Assembly (NCBI GenBank): GCA_025175895.1 | Contig: CM046000.1 | Span: forward strand, 41,948,720 to 42,012,719 | Direction: 5' to 3' | Length of the DNA stretch: 64,000 nt | From: Wurfbainia villosa | Lineage: Eukaryota > Streptophyta > Magnoliopsida > Zingiberales > Zingiberaceae | In this document: positions 1 to 10,490 of the stretch, in pieces | Position numbering within the stretch: the stretch's first letter is position 1 | Layout of the letters: each line of letters starts with the position of its first letter | Program-made: the position numbers and the translations under genes | The notes under the pieces: model-generated | What the model was told of the DNA's origin: nothing | Database searches by the model: none | The model's input: the letters and a program-made list of their open reading frames with translations, nothing else

Positions 1-757
1 TTGACTAGTTTGGCCTCCATTTCCGAGTCGACCTCTGAATCGGACTCATCCTTTTCTTCCTTCAGGGGTGGCATGCTTGAGGGTTTCTTCCTCGAACCTG
101 CAAAAAGTGTTATACCCTTCTCGGGTTCCGAGTTAGACTACTCATGAAGTTCAAAATCGGAAAATAATTCATCTAACCTAAGTTTTGAAAGATCCTTGGA
201 GACCTTGTAGGCATCGACCATGGATGCCCACAAGGTAGTCCTTGGAAAGGAGTTAAGAACATACCTTATAAGGTCGCAGTTTTTGACCGTTTGCCTGATC
301 GCGTGTAGATTATTAACTATGTCTTGAACGCGGGCGTGAAGTTGAGTCGTCGTTTCATGTTCCTGTATTTTTAGATTATACAATTGTTAAACAAAAGATC
401 ACGCTTACATACCTTGCCTTCATCGGTCCCTTCATGTAGCTCTACTAGCTTTATCCAAAGGTCCTTTGCGCTGATGAAGGGGCTGACGCGATTAAGCTCC
501 TCCATGGACAAGCCACATTGGAGGATTTGAGTTGCCTTGGCGTTGGCTTCGACTTGTCTTTTTGTCGCAATGGTCCATTGGTCATAATCCAATGATTCAC
601 CCACTTCGTTAGTCGGAAGTGTGAATCCCGTTTGGATTATGATCCACATCTCGATTTGAGTTTTAAGAAAGCATTCCATCCGACCCTTCCAATAACGGAA
701 GTCATCTCCGTTGTAAAACGGAGGTCGGACGGTGCTAAAACCCTCGAGATGGGCCAT
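1..757 (-). pseudogene. Copia gag (UBN2-type) fragment of S1
   Basis: Gag forms the capsid-like particle that packages element RNA. The frame opens at an ATG at 755-757 and reads 128 codons, with motifs such as WKGRMECFL and AKDLWIKLVELHEG typical of the plant gag family DUF4219/UBN2. It then hits a stop near 371 and continues in another frame (383-138, with TTLWASMVDAYKVSKDL). A further in-frame stop follows at about 136. The same region of S2 at 21968-21180 aligns throughout. The zinc knuckle and everything downstream are off the window. Broken, so not functional as it stands. Confidence 0.85.
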
Positions 758-960
758 TAAAACAAAAGAAACAAGGAGATGAATACGAAAAACCTAGCAA
801 CGACAAAAACACACGAAATGTATCATTACTCACATCTTGGATTAGTAGTGCGGGAGGAAAACTAACTAAATGAAATAAATTTGAAATAAACAGAATTAAA
901 AAGCAAAAAAAATCTGTAAAAAGTTAGATCGGTAGTTTCACCAAATCTTAGCAACCCCCG

Positions 961-972
961 GCTCTAATACCA
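961..972 (-). promoter_or_regulatory. S1 primer-binding site (initiator Met-tRNA)
   Basis: On the minus strand this reads TGGTATTAGAGC, one mismatch from the TGGTATCAGAGC seen in several other elements of this window, two bases from the LTR end. That is the usual start site of minus-strand DNA synthesis. The 758-960 stretch between it and gag is leader with no gene visible. Confidence 0.85.
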
Positions 973-974
973 AT

Positions 975-2104
975 TGTTGGATCGAAGCGGATCGCTAGGG
1001 GGGGGGGTGAATAGCGATAAAACCTTTTTTTTCTTTTCTTTTCATTCATTCGTTAAAACCTGAGTAGACAATGAATTGTAGTAGAAAGATAAGAGATAAA
1101 TAAAAGGAGACAAATGTTTTTTACTTGGTTCGTAGCCTTCGACTACTACTCCAAGGCCCTAGTTGTCCTTGACCATGTACGGAGGGCAAAAGCAGTAAAG
1201 AACTCCTCCTCGTTAGAGGTAGGAGTTAATCGATACAAATAAAACACAAAGCTTGAGGTAGAGGGACACTTCCCCTCTCCTCGTTACGATAAAAGCTCCG
1301 AGAAAGTAATGTAATGAACTGAAATAAAAACTTAAACCGACGTTACAAAATGAAAGCAATTAAAACCTAGACGTCGGAGAAGAAGCACTTCGTTGTCGTA
1401 AAGTTGTAGCTTGGCGGAGGCTTTTGGAAGCTTAGAATTGATGATGAAACCATAGGAGAGGCCCTCCTTTTATAGCCCTTGAGCCCCTTTTCGAGAGGAC
1501 CTTCAACCAATGGAAATTAGGCATATGGCTCCTTGAAAAATGGTGATAAGGCTTGACTCCTCGAGGCAGATCATTGACCATCAGTCGACTGATGTCCACA
1601 ATCAGTCGACTGATGGCAGCATCAGTCGAATGCTGACCGTAGGTAGTGGACTGATAGACTACAGTCGAGTCCTCCAAGTTGGCAGTCGACTGATGCTAGC
1701 TGTAAGGCAAAGTTAACATAACAAAAACATTATTTTGATGGCCTCCGACTGTCCGATCTCGACCTAGACCACCGATGGGATGTCTTGGGTCAGATCTACG
1801 CTTAAGTCTATCCCCGTAAAGAGGATACAACCTCACTTACACTCACACACACACGAGCTCACCTCGATACTTACTGTGTCGCTTTCACTTTCAGCCTTCC
1901 ACTCGATTCCTTTGGCTCCCTCCGAAGTAACTCGAGTGTTGCCCGACCACCGCGGCTTCCTCCGGGTGTTTCTAGCCTTCAGCTCTAGCTATAGCAATTT
2001 TTTGCACACTCGATTCATTTCGTGAGATAACGACATGAGCTTAACTTTGTATCGTTTGCTATAATCAAAACTCAGGTTTGACTTAGGTGCCTACTGCACC
2101 AACA
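975..2104 (-). repeat. S1 5' LTR
   Basis: The LTR begins TGTTGG and ends CAACA on the plus strand, 1130 bp, and matches both S2 LTRs along its length. On the minus strand a TATA-like TATAAAAG lies at 1467-1474. The U3 side carries palindromes, including CATCAGTCGACTGATG (1579-1594) and ATCAGTCGACTGAT (1601-1614). The inner boundary has a run of G at 1000-1008 next to GTGAATAGCG, a block shared with the S2 LTRs and the solo LTR at 28053. Small reading frames in it are chance. Confidence 0.92.
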
Positions 2105-2762
2105 TAATCAACATCTAACTTCATGAGTAGTACCACTCAACCTTCATCATGCCAGACCAAGTCCACCTGCAGGGTTTACATGATGAACCTTATGAGCTCC
2201 TCAATGGGACATTATAATCCTAACATATAGGACACGGTTTCCTCCTATAATCAACGGCTCACCATATATATAATATCATTTCCCAACTTACCGAGCCTAT
2301 CGATTTAATCTATAAATCTTGCCCATTGGTCAATCAAAGAAATGAATACTACTAAGTATAAGTGCCCATTATTATATCGGGATTAAGAGCTTGTACAATA
2401 TAATATCTGAGATCCGATTCGATTATGTAGTCAGCAATAAATCAAATCACCTCTAAGTCGATCCTGCTCAATACACACAAAGTGTACATGTGTGATTCTA
2501 TGGTCAAGACAAACCAATACCAAATCACATTACAACCATACCAATGGTTTGTCCAAAACCATCTCAATTGTGAGCCTTTACTTATTCTTTACAAGGAGAC
2601 AATAACATGATCTCCTGTGTGACACCACACACCATGTTATCTACAATGTAATGTATTAGACAATATGCATCACCATAAATATGAAAATAATGATCATGTG
2701 ATTCTTATTTCCAAATAAAGATATTCATACAAAAGATAGTCTTTTTAGTATATATCCCAACA
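2105..2762 (-). repeat. LTR fragment X, D/F family
   Basis: About 658 bp matching the U3 end of the F LTR (56990-57647) and of the D LTRs, in minus orientation. Its left part is displaced by S1. The outer end reads CCCAACA at 2756-2762. The following CCTTG (2763-2767) is probably its target duplication in element A. A solo LTR and the left-out remainder of a full element cannot be told apart because the other end is outside the window. Confidence 0.85.
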
Positions 2763-3315
2763 CCTTGTGTGTACAAGAAGGTTAGTGGGAGTGCAGTCGT
2801 GTTCCTAGTATTGTATGTCGATGACATATTACTTATAGGAAATGATGTTTCAGTCTTACAGTCAGTTAAGATTTGGTTGTCCAAGACATTCTCCATGAAA
2901 GACCTCGGAGAAGCAAGCTACATCCATGGGATTAGGATCTATAGAGATAGATCACAACGGTTGCTAGGTCTTTCGCAGTCAACATATATAGACCGAGTGC
3001 TATAGAGGTTTAGAATGTCGAAATCCAAGAAAGGTTTCCTAACCATCAGGCATGGGATACACCTTTCGAAATCTATGTGTCTGCGCACAGAAGACGAGAG
3101 GATTTGCATGAGTAAGATTCCCTATCCATTCGCAATAGGATCTATCATGTATGCTATGTTATGTACGAGGCCCGATGTATCGTATGCTCTGAGTGTCATG
3201 AGTAGATACTAGTCTAATCCAGGAATGGATCATTGGGCAGCTGTTAAGACAATCCTTAAGTACTTGAGAAGAACTAAGGATGTGTTCCTAAAATATGGAG
3301 AAGGGGACATGGTGA
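2763..3315 (+). pseudogene. Copia A reverse transcriptase fragment
   Basis: This is the second half of a Ty1-copia reverse transcriptase (RVT_2), which copies element RNA into DNA inside the particle. It contains the catalytic YVDD box (LYVDDILLIGND, near 2814-2849), then KDLGEASYIHGI, and after a stop at 3003 continues to AMLCTRPDVSYALSV. A further stop replaces a codon near 3210. It is nearly the same as B at 9513-10064. The reading is cut at 3315 by insertion of B and resumes as RNase H at 12708, which proves that A and B are two copies of one family. Confidence 0.9.
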
Positions 3316-5513
3316 TGTTAGTAATATATGAGAGATGTCCTAAGGCAATCGCCTTATGTATGAACCATTTATATGATAAATGAAGATTCACTATTTGAGT
3401 ATACATGTTTAATGTATTTGATTGGATCTTAAACTCATTTACTGAATGTCACGATGCGATTCACGGCATGAGAGAATTTGTGATTGGATCACAACTAGTG
3501 AGTATCTCTACATGTGTAATTGTGATGTATCGAATTATCCTAGTCGATGAATTGATGGATTTGGACACCATCAATTACATTGAGACTAGCACGAGGTATA
3601 CTCCTTGGTGTATCCAAGCGGTGATTCTCCTTTGTTTGGAGACATAGTGATGTCGGAGTTAATCGTGGATGCTAGTTATGGTAACTAGTTCATTGGAGTG
3701 ACCAGTAGTAAGACTTCATATGGTTCTCTGCATATATAGATATGTCAATGAAGTTCTTCGTGGCTTAAGTGCGATGTTCCTTTGACTTGCGGTATTCAAG
3801 TCATCTTGATCATGGAGACTTATGCTTTGACATCTTAAGCAAACATCTCCGAGGAGATGTGGACCCGGGATGATTGGGTATAAGTCGAAGTGATCGAAGG
3901 TGTTTGAATAGCCTATAAAGGATTCACCACTCCTTGCGAGGAGATGTATACCCATGGCCTCGTCGGATTGTTACTAAAGTCTTTGGCCAAAGCATTACAT
4001 GTTTAGAGTAAGGTACTCTTCGATACATGTGGAGTAACTAGAATCCGTAGGACGAGGAAATGATACTTGGGCTAGGTGTGACGTAGTCAACCTAGTGGGG
4101 ACTGACACAATAGACCATGTCCTGAACCAAGAGGGTATAAGATGAGTGAAGGGAATGGGGCACGATTCATTCGAGCTACTGAAGGGTTTCAGAAATAGTT
4201 CTGGATCAACCGTTGATCTTTTCGGTTAATTGGGGATCATGATGTACTACTAGGTGTCACTCATGATCATTCTATAATTAATGGTTAATTATAGACGGCC
4301 AACATAAACCGAGAACCTATTTGGTCACACGCACAACGAGTGTAATCCAAAGGATTTAAAACGAGCTTGAGAATGGGATTCTCGGCCAGAGAAACTATGT
4401 TTGGTTGGACCAAACATAAAGCGAGCATGAAATTGTTTCAGTCGCAATGGAAGCGTGGATGGGCCGTGTCTTATGAAGACATAATGGATGGACCAAAATG
4501 GTTTGGTTCTAATCCATTGGATGAGAATAAACCAAAGGGTTTGGTTTATTTTAAACGAATGAACCAAAAGTTGGTTCGGTTCGTTTTAACTTAAAATAAA
4601 CCATCATGGTTTGGTTTATTTTAACTTATCTTAATGGAGCGGGTTAACGGGCTTTATGGATATGATCCATGAACCATTAAGAGAATTAGTTCTCTATAAA
4701 ATAGGGCTTAAACCCTAACCCTAAAGCTAATGAAGTTTTGGCCGCCCAACCCTAGCCTCCTTTTGTTGTTGCCGCCCAACATGGTGTTGCCGCCAACTTC
4801 ATGGAGCTGCTGCCACTTCCTTGCCGCCGGCATCCAAGCTTCAGCCGGCGATGCTCCGGCGACCCTCCGGTGATCTCTTGTAGGTTCGGTGATAAGGTGA
4901 GCTCCACATCTCCTTTGGCCGGCCTCTATTCCTCCACCAAAAGCTGTCCAGTTTTTCTGGACAGCTTGTTTCTTTGTTGTCGGAGCGTCGTTTGGACGAC
5001 GGTTAGTGCTCCGACAGCGGCTAACTTACCGGAGATTTGATCTCCGGTAATCCTCTGAGTGGAGGGCGAAGGATTCGTCAAGCGGTTGTGAATACCTCTC
5101 CGGAGAATCAAGTTTTGAGGACTTCGGTTTTGGATCCGAATTTGGATTCGGATTGTGATCATCTCGATCACGTCGTCTTCAACACGAGGCTAGTAACCCG
5201 TCTGAGGCGAAGCTCGTGGCTTAGCGAAGTCATCCCGAGGGCTCGGCTTGGATCACGGATAGAGACGATTCTTACGAGGATCGTTCCGGTTGATGCCGTT
5301 CCCGCTATACGTCATACGAAAGGTATAACGTAGATAAATTTCCTTTTATTGCAAATTTTAATTTACGGTTATGTCTACACTTGTTGTAAAATGCATGCGT
5401 GTGTTGTGTGTGTTGTAATAAATGTAGATTTATTATTTTTAATTGCTTCCGCTGTGTTAATGTTTACAAAACATGATCGAACACACACACGCCGCGGTGC
5501 CGGAAATCCAACA
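3316..5513 (+). repeat. B 5' LTR
   Basis: 2198 bp, TGTTAGTAAT to ATCCAACA, matching 10491-12702 over its full length with scattered differences and small indels. TATA box TATAAAAT lies at 4695-4702, so U3 is about 1.4 kb and R-U5 about 0.8 kb. R-U5 begins with CCCTAACCCTAAAG and is rich in CCGGC-type inverted repeats (4820-4870). Short frames inside it, such as 5349-5546, are conserved only as part of the LTR. Confidence 0.93.
4695..4702 (+). promoter_or_regulatory. TATA box of B 5' LTR
   Basis: TCTCTATAAAATAGGGC is a good plant TATA context, conserved in the 3' LTR (11880-11887) and in the LTR of A (14041-14048). It is the likely promoter of element B; transcription would start around 4725-4735. 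Confidence 0.7.
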
Positions 5514-5514
5514 A

Positions 5515-5526
5515 TGGTATCAGAGC
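5515..5526 (+). promoter_or_regulatory. B primer-binding site
   Basis: TGGTATCAGAGC, one base after the LTR end, complementary to the 3' end of initiator methionine tRNA. Confidence 0.93.
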
Positions 5527-6803
5527 CAGGTTGTGTTTCGACATAATCGTAAAAATGGTTTTGCGATAGTCATAATGTATTTCTGGAAATTTTCTAAATT
5601 TTGGAAATTTAGAAGTATTTATGGAAATTTTTCAATTTTGGAAAGTCTAGAAGTATTTATGGAAATCTTCCACTTTTGGAAAGTTGGAAGTATTTATGGA
5701 AATTGATATTTTCCATAAATAAAATATTTGATTAGATTCTAGAAATTTGTTTCCTAATTTAATCATGATTTGATTTGGGAAATCAAATCTTAAAATATTT
5801 TATTTCCATAAGTAGTTTTAAAGATTTAGGAAATTGGTTTCCTAAATAGATTTTCCTTAATCAAATAATTCCATGAATAAAATATGTGATTAGATTTGGA
5901 AATTTGTTTCCTAATTTAATTATGATTTGATTTGGAGAATCAAATCTTAAACATATTTTATTTCCATAAATAGTTATGACATATAAGGAAATTATATACA
6001 TGACATAATTGTATGCCATGTAATTGCATTAGATGCATAACATTATGCCATGCGTGTCATGACATGTAGATGTATGCCATGTATGCCATACCATGTAGAT
6101 AATAGTTATTTGCATACAAAGAGGATGAGACATAAAAAAACCCTAACTCAATATTAAAGCCTACACCTTCCATTAATATGGTTAGAACCAGAGTTCTGTT
6201 TCTTGTTTGGGTTGTTGGACTCACTCCAAGCCCGGCTCGAACCTGAACATGTTCAAATCATTGGAATAGTTTAATACTAATATGGTAAGAGTCGAGAGGT
6301 CAATCGTTAGCTTTGGTTGTTGGACTCTCTCAAGCTGGGCTAATTGGTTGAATGCGCTCTAACCATATTAAAACTATGTCGATTAATGGGTTGGCTTTAA
6401 CACAGGCATCGGCTTGTTGGACTCTCCAAGGTCGATGTAAAGGGAGAGTGAAGTTGGGTGCTATGCATATGATGCATACTTGTTAATGTGTTAACAACCC
6501 GATGTATGTGTGAACATTCAATTAGTTGATAGCACATTGTGATAGTTGCATATACGTGATATGCAATCGGTATAGTTGATACCTACCGTCGTAGTTATGA
6601 ATGGCTTGTTGGACTCTCTCCAAGGTTGTTCATAACTATGATGGATATCAGCCCATTCGGAGATGGACCTACGATCTCCCGAAGTGATTTTGGGGTTTTT
6701 GAAATTCGAAAAATGAATGGGATTTATAAATGTATATTGATGCATTTTAAAATCATCTTTCTCATATATGCTCGTTTTGTATTTCTAAGTTAATATATTG
6801 ATC
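5527..6803 (+). other. B untranslated leader with four repeated stem-loops
   Basis: About 1.28 kb without a gene. The first part (5570-6000) is AT-rich with repeats of TATTTATGGAAAT and TTTCCTAAAT. The second part holds four hairpins at about 6205-6240, 6301-6347, 6407-6437 and 6573-6645. Each has a similar apex, CTTG or close variant, TTGGACTCTCTC, CAAG, but different, self-complementary lower arms. Established examples of structured leaders in retroelements act in packaging, dimerisation or translation; a role here is inference. Confidence 0.7.
6573..6645 (+). other. B leader stem-loop 4 (strongest)
   Basis: TAGTTATGAA (6592-6601) pairs perfectly with TTCATAACTA (6629-6638). Below it, CCGTC pairs with GATGG (one wobble). 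At the top, CTTG (6605-6608) pairs with CAAG (6621-6624) around the loop TTGGACTCTCTC. Stem-loop 3 uses CATCG (6407-6411) with CGATG (6433-6437). Stem-loop 2 uses TTAGC (6307-6311) with GCTAA (6339-6343). The apex is therefore shared while the arms are different. Confidence 0.7.
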
Positions 6804-7484
6804 ATGATGTGTTTGAATTTGCGTTCCATTTTGGATTCAAATAAATTGACTGGGCCAAACTTCTTGGACTGGCTTAGAAACTTGAGAATTGTTCTCAAGG
6901 TGAAAAGCTTGTAAATGTCCTCGAAGCGCCTCTTCCCGCCCGTCCTAGTGACGATGCAACTCTGGACCAATTGTTGGCCTATCAGAAACATGTGAGTGAT
7001 TCTGAACAAATGAGTTGCATCATGCTAGCCACGATGGAATCCAAGCTCTGGCGCGCATGAGCATATGGATGCTCATATCGTAGTCCTTCATCTTTGTGAG
7101 TTGGTTGATGAGCAAGTGAGATTCGAAAGGTTCGAAGTCTCAAAGCTCCTCTTCACCTCTGAGATGCTAGGAGGTTCATCTGTGGTACTGCTCAATATGC
7201 TGAAGACTGTGGAGTCTTCTGAGAAGCATGAGCAGGGGACGGTGCTGTTAGTTGATTCCTCGAAGAAAGGTTCTAAGAAGAAGTCAAAGGAACAGCAGAA
7301 GGGAAAGAAGAGAAGGGCTAAGAAGGTAGAACTAGCACAAAAGGAAACTTGCCATCATTATGGCAAGGAGAGCCATTTGCGAAGAAAGTGCAAGATTTAT
7401 CTTGAGTCCGTGAAGAAGGATAAGGCATCGGATGCCCCATCTTCTTCAGAAATCTTCTTTATTGATTGTCATTCTATTTCCTCA
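6804..7484 (+). pseudogene. B gag remnant
   Basis: A start ATG at 6804 opens a Copia gag with KLTGPNFLDWLRNLRIVL, the common N-terminal gag motif. It stops after about 40 codons and continues in shifted frames (LAYQKHVSDSEQMSCIMLATME near 6975-7035). From 7065 another frame is open to the Lys-rich linker and zinc knuckle. The knuckle reads CHHYGKESHLRRKC (about 7354-7395): the second zinc-binding Cys is Tyr. Much of the central gag seems deleted compared with C and E (about 680 bp in total). Not functional as a single protein. Confidence 0.8.
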
Positions 7485-7985
7485 GACACTTAGGTATTTG
7501 ATACTGGGTGTGGCTCACTATATGTAATGACATACATGGGCTAAGGAATAGAAGAAGACTCGTCAAGGGGAGAGTCAAATTTACGTGTTGGGAATGGAGC
7601 AACGGTTGCTGCACTCGCCATCGGAACGTATTTGTTGGAACTCCCTGTAGGACTTGTCTTAGAACTGGACAATTGCATTTATGTTCCTTCGTTGATAAAG
7701 AACATCATTTCTATTTCGTGTTTAAATAGAAATGGGTACCATTTGACTTTTAGTAACAATTGTTGTTACATAACTTTGAATGGAGTTCTTTATGGGACTG
7801 GAACTTTAAGCAATGGTGTTTATACGTTGGACGTATCCAGTGACATTTTCAATATCGAAGCGAGCAACACGCGTGCTCGAAAGGATAATCAAATAGACTC
7901 CTATATGTGGCATTGTCGTCTTGGCCATATAAGCAAGAAATGCATGTCCTAATTACTCCGATGTGGAATTCTAGAATCGTTTGAA
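7485..7985 (+). pseudogene. B protease and pre-integrase region
   Basis: After a TAG at 7491-7493 the frame reads VFDTGCGS, the aspartic protease active-site DTG. It shifts frame around 7520-7640 and is then open at 7632-7952 through LPVGLVLELDNCIYVPSL and WHCRLGHISKK, the GAG-pre-integrase domain that ends with the His residues of the integrase zinc site. A stop at 7950 interrupts it. The protease would cut the polyprotein into particle and enzymes. Order and spacing fit Copia (protease, integrase, RT, RNase H). Confidence 0.82.
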
Positions 7986-8907
7986 TTGGATTCATATGAT
8001 ACATGCGAATCATGCTTAAAAGGCAAGATGACTAAGTTACCTTTTACTGGAAAAGGTGAACGAGTGGGAGAGTTACTAGGTCTAGTACATACTGATGTTT
8101 GTGGACCTATGTCAACTCAAGCTTTAGGAGGCTATAGCTACTTCATTACCTTCACCGATGATCACTCACGGTTTGGGTATGTGTTCTTGATGAAACACAA
8201 GTCTGAAGCCTTTGAAAGGTTCAAAGAATTCAGAAATGAAGTAGAGAAACAACATGACAAGAGTATTAAAATACTTCGATCGGATCGAGGTGGTGAATAC
8301 TTAAGTCAAGAGTTTCTTGATTATCTAAGAGACAATGACATATTGTCTCAATGGACTCCGCCCTATACACCACAAAGATAATGGTGTATCCGAGGCGAAT
8401 CGGACCTTGTTGGACATGGTCAGTCAATGATGAATCATGCGACTCTTCCCAAGTCCTTTTGGGGCTATGCACTTGCATACTGCTTACTTGTTAAATGTAA
8501 TGCCTACTAAGGTAGTCTCAACTACTCCATATGAGATATGGAATGGTAAGAAACCTCATGTATCTTACTTGAAGATATGGGGTTGTCTGCTTATGTGAAG
8601 CGGATCAGATCGGACTAAATTGGATGCTAAGTCTGATAAATGTCTATTTGTTGGATACCCTAAGGAAACAAGGGGTTACCAATTCTATCATCCTGTGGAA
8701 CAAAAGGTGTTTGTTTCAAGGCATGCTGTGTTTCTTGAGAAAGAGTTTCTCTTGCAAGAAAACAGTGGGAGTGTCGTCGAGCTTGAGGAGGCTCGAGAGA
8801 CTCAAATAGACATTAATGAGATACCTGGTGAAGCACAACAGCCGACAACTCATAGTGATGAGCAATCGGTCGATTTATCAGTACACCACATCTTCATAGA
8901 TCCGTAG
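7986..8907 (+). pseudogene. B integrase
   Basis: Integrase joins the cDNA to the host chromosome. The open piece 7986-8381 (131 codons) has the zinc-site Cys pair CESC (residues 7 and 10), the first catalytic Asp in HTDVCGP (37) and the second in LRSDRGGEY (100). It breaks at 8380, exactly before the block that would hold the catalytic Glu. Further pieces at 8400-8560 (FWGYAL region) and 8620-8907 (CLFVGYPKETRGYQFYHP) are the integrase C-terminal part. A short frame around 8620-8809 in another phase is a shadow. Confidence 0.88.
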
Positions 8908-9987
8908 AACACGCAATATTCCCGAGAGATATGGATTTCGTAGTAATCGAACGACGTGTTACTCATTGATGATGAGGAGCCTACCAGTTATGAAGAAGTG
9001 CTGACAAGTTCAGAAAGGGATAAGTGGCTTGGTGCCATGAAGTCGGAAATGGATTCCATGTAAGAAAATCAAGTTTTGAACTTGGTTGACCAACCTGAAG
9101 GGATAAAGCCTATAGGGTGCAAGTGGGTTTTCAAGAAGAAAATCGACATGGATGGTAATGTGATTACCTATAAGGCTAGATTAGTGGCGAAAGGATATCG
9201 TCAAAAACAAGGTGTTGATTATGACGAAACCTATTCGCCTGTAGCTATGCTTAAATCCATTCGGATGCTCCTGGCCATAGCGGCTCATTATGATTATGAG
9301 ATATGGCAGATGGATGTGAAAACAGCTTTCCTTAATGGAAACCTGCTCGAGGACGTGTATATGATACAACCTGAGGGTTTCACATCGGTTGATAAAACCA
9401 AGGTATGCAAATTGCGACGGTCCATTTATGGATTGAAGCAAGCATCCAGGAGTTGGAATATCCGTTTTGATGAGACAATCAAAAAGTTTGATTTCTCACA
9501 AAATCTAGACGAACCTTGTGTATACAAGAAGGTTAGTGGGAGTGCAGTCGTATTCCTAGTATTGTATGTCGATGACATACTACTTATAGGAAACGATGTT
9601 TCAATCTTACAGTCAGTGAAGGTTTGGTTATCCAAGACATTCTCCATGAAAGACCTGGGAGAAGCAACCTACATCCTCGGGATTAAGATCTATAGAGATA
9701 GATCGAAACGGTTGCTTGGCCTTTCGCAGTCTACATATATAAACCGAGTGCTAAAGAGGTTTACCATGTCGGAACCCAAGAAAGGTTTCTTACCCATCAG
9801 GCATAGGGTACACCTTTCGAAGTCTATGTGTCCGCGCACAGAAGACGAGAGGATTTGCATGAGTAAGATTCCCTATGCATCCGCAATAGGATCTATCATG
9901 TATGCTATGTTATGTACGAGGCCCGATGTATCATATGCTCTGAGTGTCACGAGCAGATACCAGTCTGATCCAGGAATGGATCATTGA
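8908..9987 (+). CDS. B reverse transcriptase (open for 303 codons)
   Basis: RVT_2 reverse transcriptase of Ty1-copia type. The ORF from the ATG at 9076 is open to 9987. It has CKWVFKKKIDMDG (15-27), KARLVAKGYRQKQGVDYDETYSP (in parts, 33-55), the first catalytic Asp in WQMDVKTAFLNG (80) and the YVDD box at 164-167. KDLGEATYILGIKIYRD and AMLCTRPDVSYALS follow. Upstream, 8908-9075 still shows WLGAMKSEMDSM but with a TAA just before 9066. Both catalytic motifs are intact, so this is the best preserved enzyme of B. It would be released from a polyprotein, so the ATG is not a true start. Confidence 0.9.
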
Positions 9988-10470
9988 GCGGCTGTTAAGA
10001 TGATCCTTAAGTACTTGAGAAGAACTAAGGATGTGTTCCTAATATATGGAGAAGGGTACATGGTGATACGTGGGTATACGGATGCCAACTCCAGAAAGAC
10101 AAGGATGATTCCATGTCTTAGTCTGGGTATGTATTCACCTAGAATGGAGGCGCAATAAGTTGGAAAGGTTCCAAGATTGACACTATAGCGGATTCTGCCA
10201 CCAAGGCAGAATACGTTGCAGCTTTGGAAGCAGCAAAGGAAGCGGTTTGGATCAAGTAGTTCATCTATGAACTTGATGTAGTCTCATCAATGATCCAAAC
10301 ATGTGCTTTGCCGCTATCATCTTATCAGAGAGATCATCAGTAGGAACGAAATACAAATCAAGAAAATTCCCACTGAAAGGAACTTAGCGGATCCTTTGAC
10401 TAAGGCATTACCTCAAAGTAAGTTTGAGGGTCATGTTCGAGCTTATGGTATTGGATATCATAGCGATTGG
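9988..10470 (+). pseudogene. B RNase H remnant
   Basis: The last polyprotein domain, which removes RNA from RNA-DNA hybrids. A stop at 9985-9987 is followed by shifted frames showing GGAISWK, SATKAEYVAA-like (10195-10225) and IPTERNLADPLTKALP-type sequence (10365-10410). Compared with A (12708-13161) there is a deletion around 10290-10300, so a catalytic Asp region is missing. Broken. Confidence 0.82.
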
Positions 10471-10477
10471 CATTAGG

Positions 10478-10490
10478 CCAAGTGGGAGTC
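10478..10490 (+). promoter_or_regulatory. B polypurine tract
   Basis: CCAAGTGGGAGTC directly before the 3' LTR; the GTGGGAG core is the usual plus-strand primer of Copia elements. The same tract precedes the LTR of A at 13164-13176 (GCCAAGTGGGAGT). Confidence 0.8.

Larger units (their letters stand above)
1..2104 (-). mobile_element. Sirevirus-type Copia S1, 5' part only
   Basis: This is the right-hand (5') end of a minus-strand Ty1-copia element: LTR 975-2104, primer-binding site, short leader and the start of gag. The rest lies left of the window. LTR, leader and gag are close relatives of the complete element S2 at 14581-23310. The five bases after the LTR, TAATC at 2105-2109, should be one copy of the target duplication. 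It is inserted in LTR fragment X, whose sequence resumes at 2105. Confidence 0.9.

Noticed and set aside
961..972. tRNA-like sequence
   Set aside because: Twelve-base primer-binding sites occur repeatedly in the window; no tRNA gene fold is present.
4707..4735. CCCTAACCCTAAAG, telomere-like
   Set aside because: Only about two units, at the start of R in B's LTR and repeated at 11890 and in other LTRs; not a telomere array.
5349..5546. Frame with a hydrophobic Cys-rich peptide in B's U5
   Set aside because: Extends across the LTR end into the primer-binding site and differs at its end in the 3' LTR; no domain.
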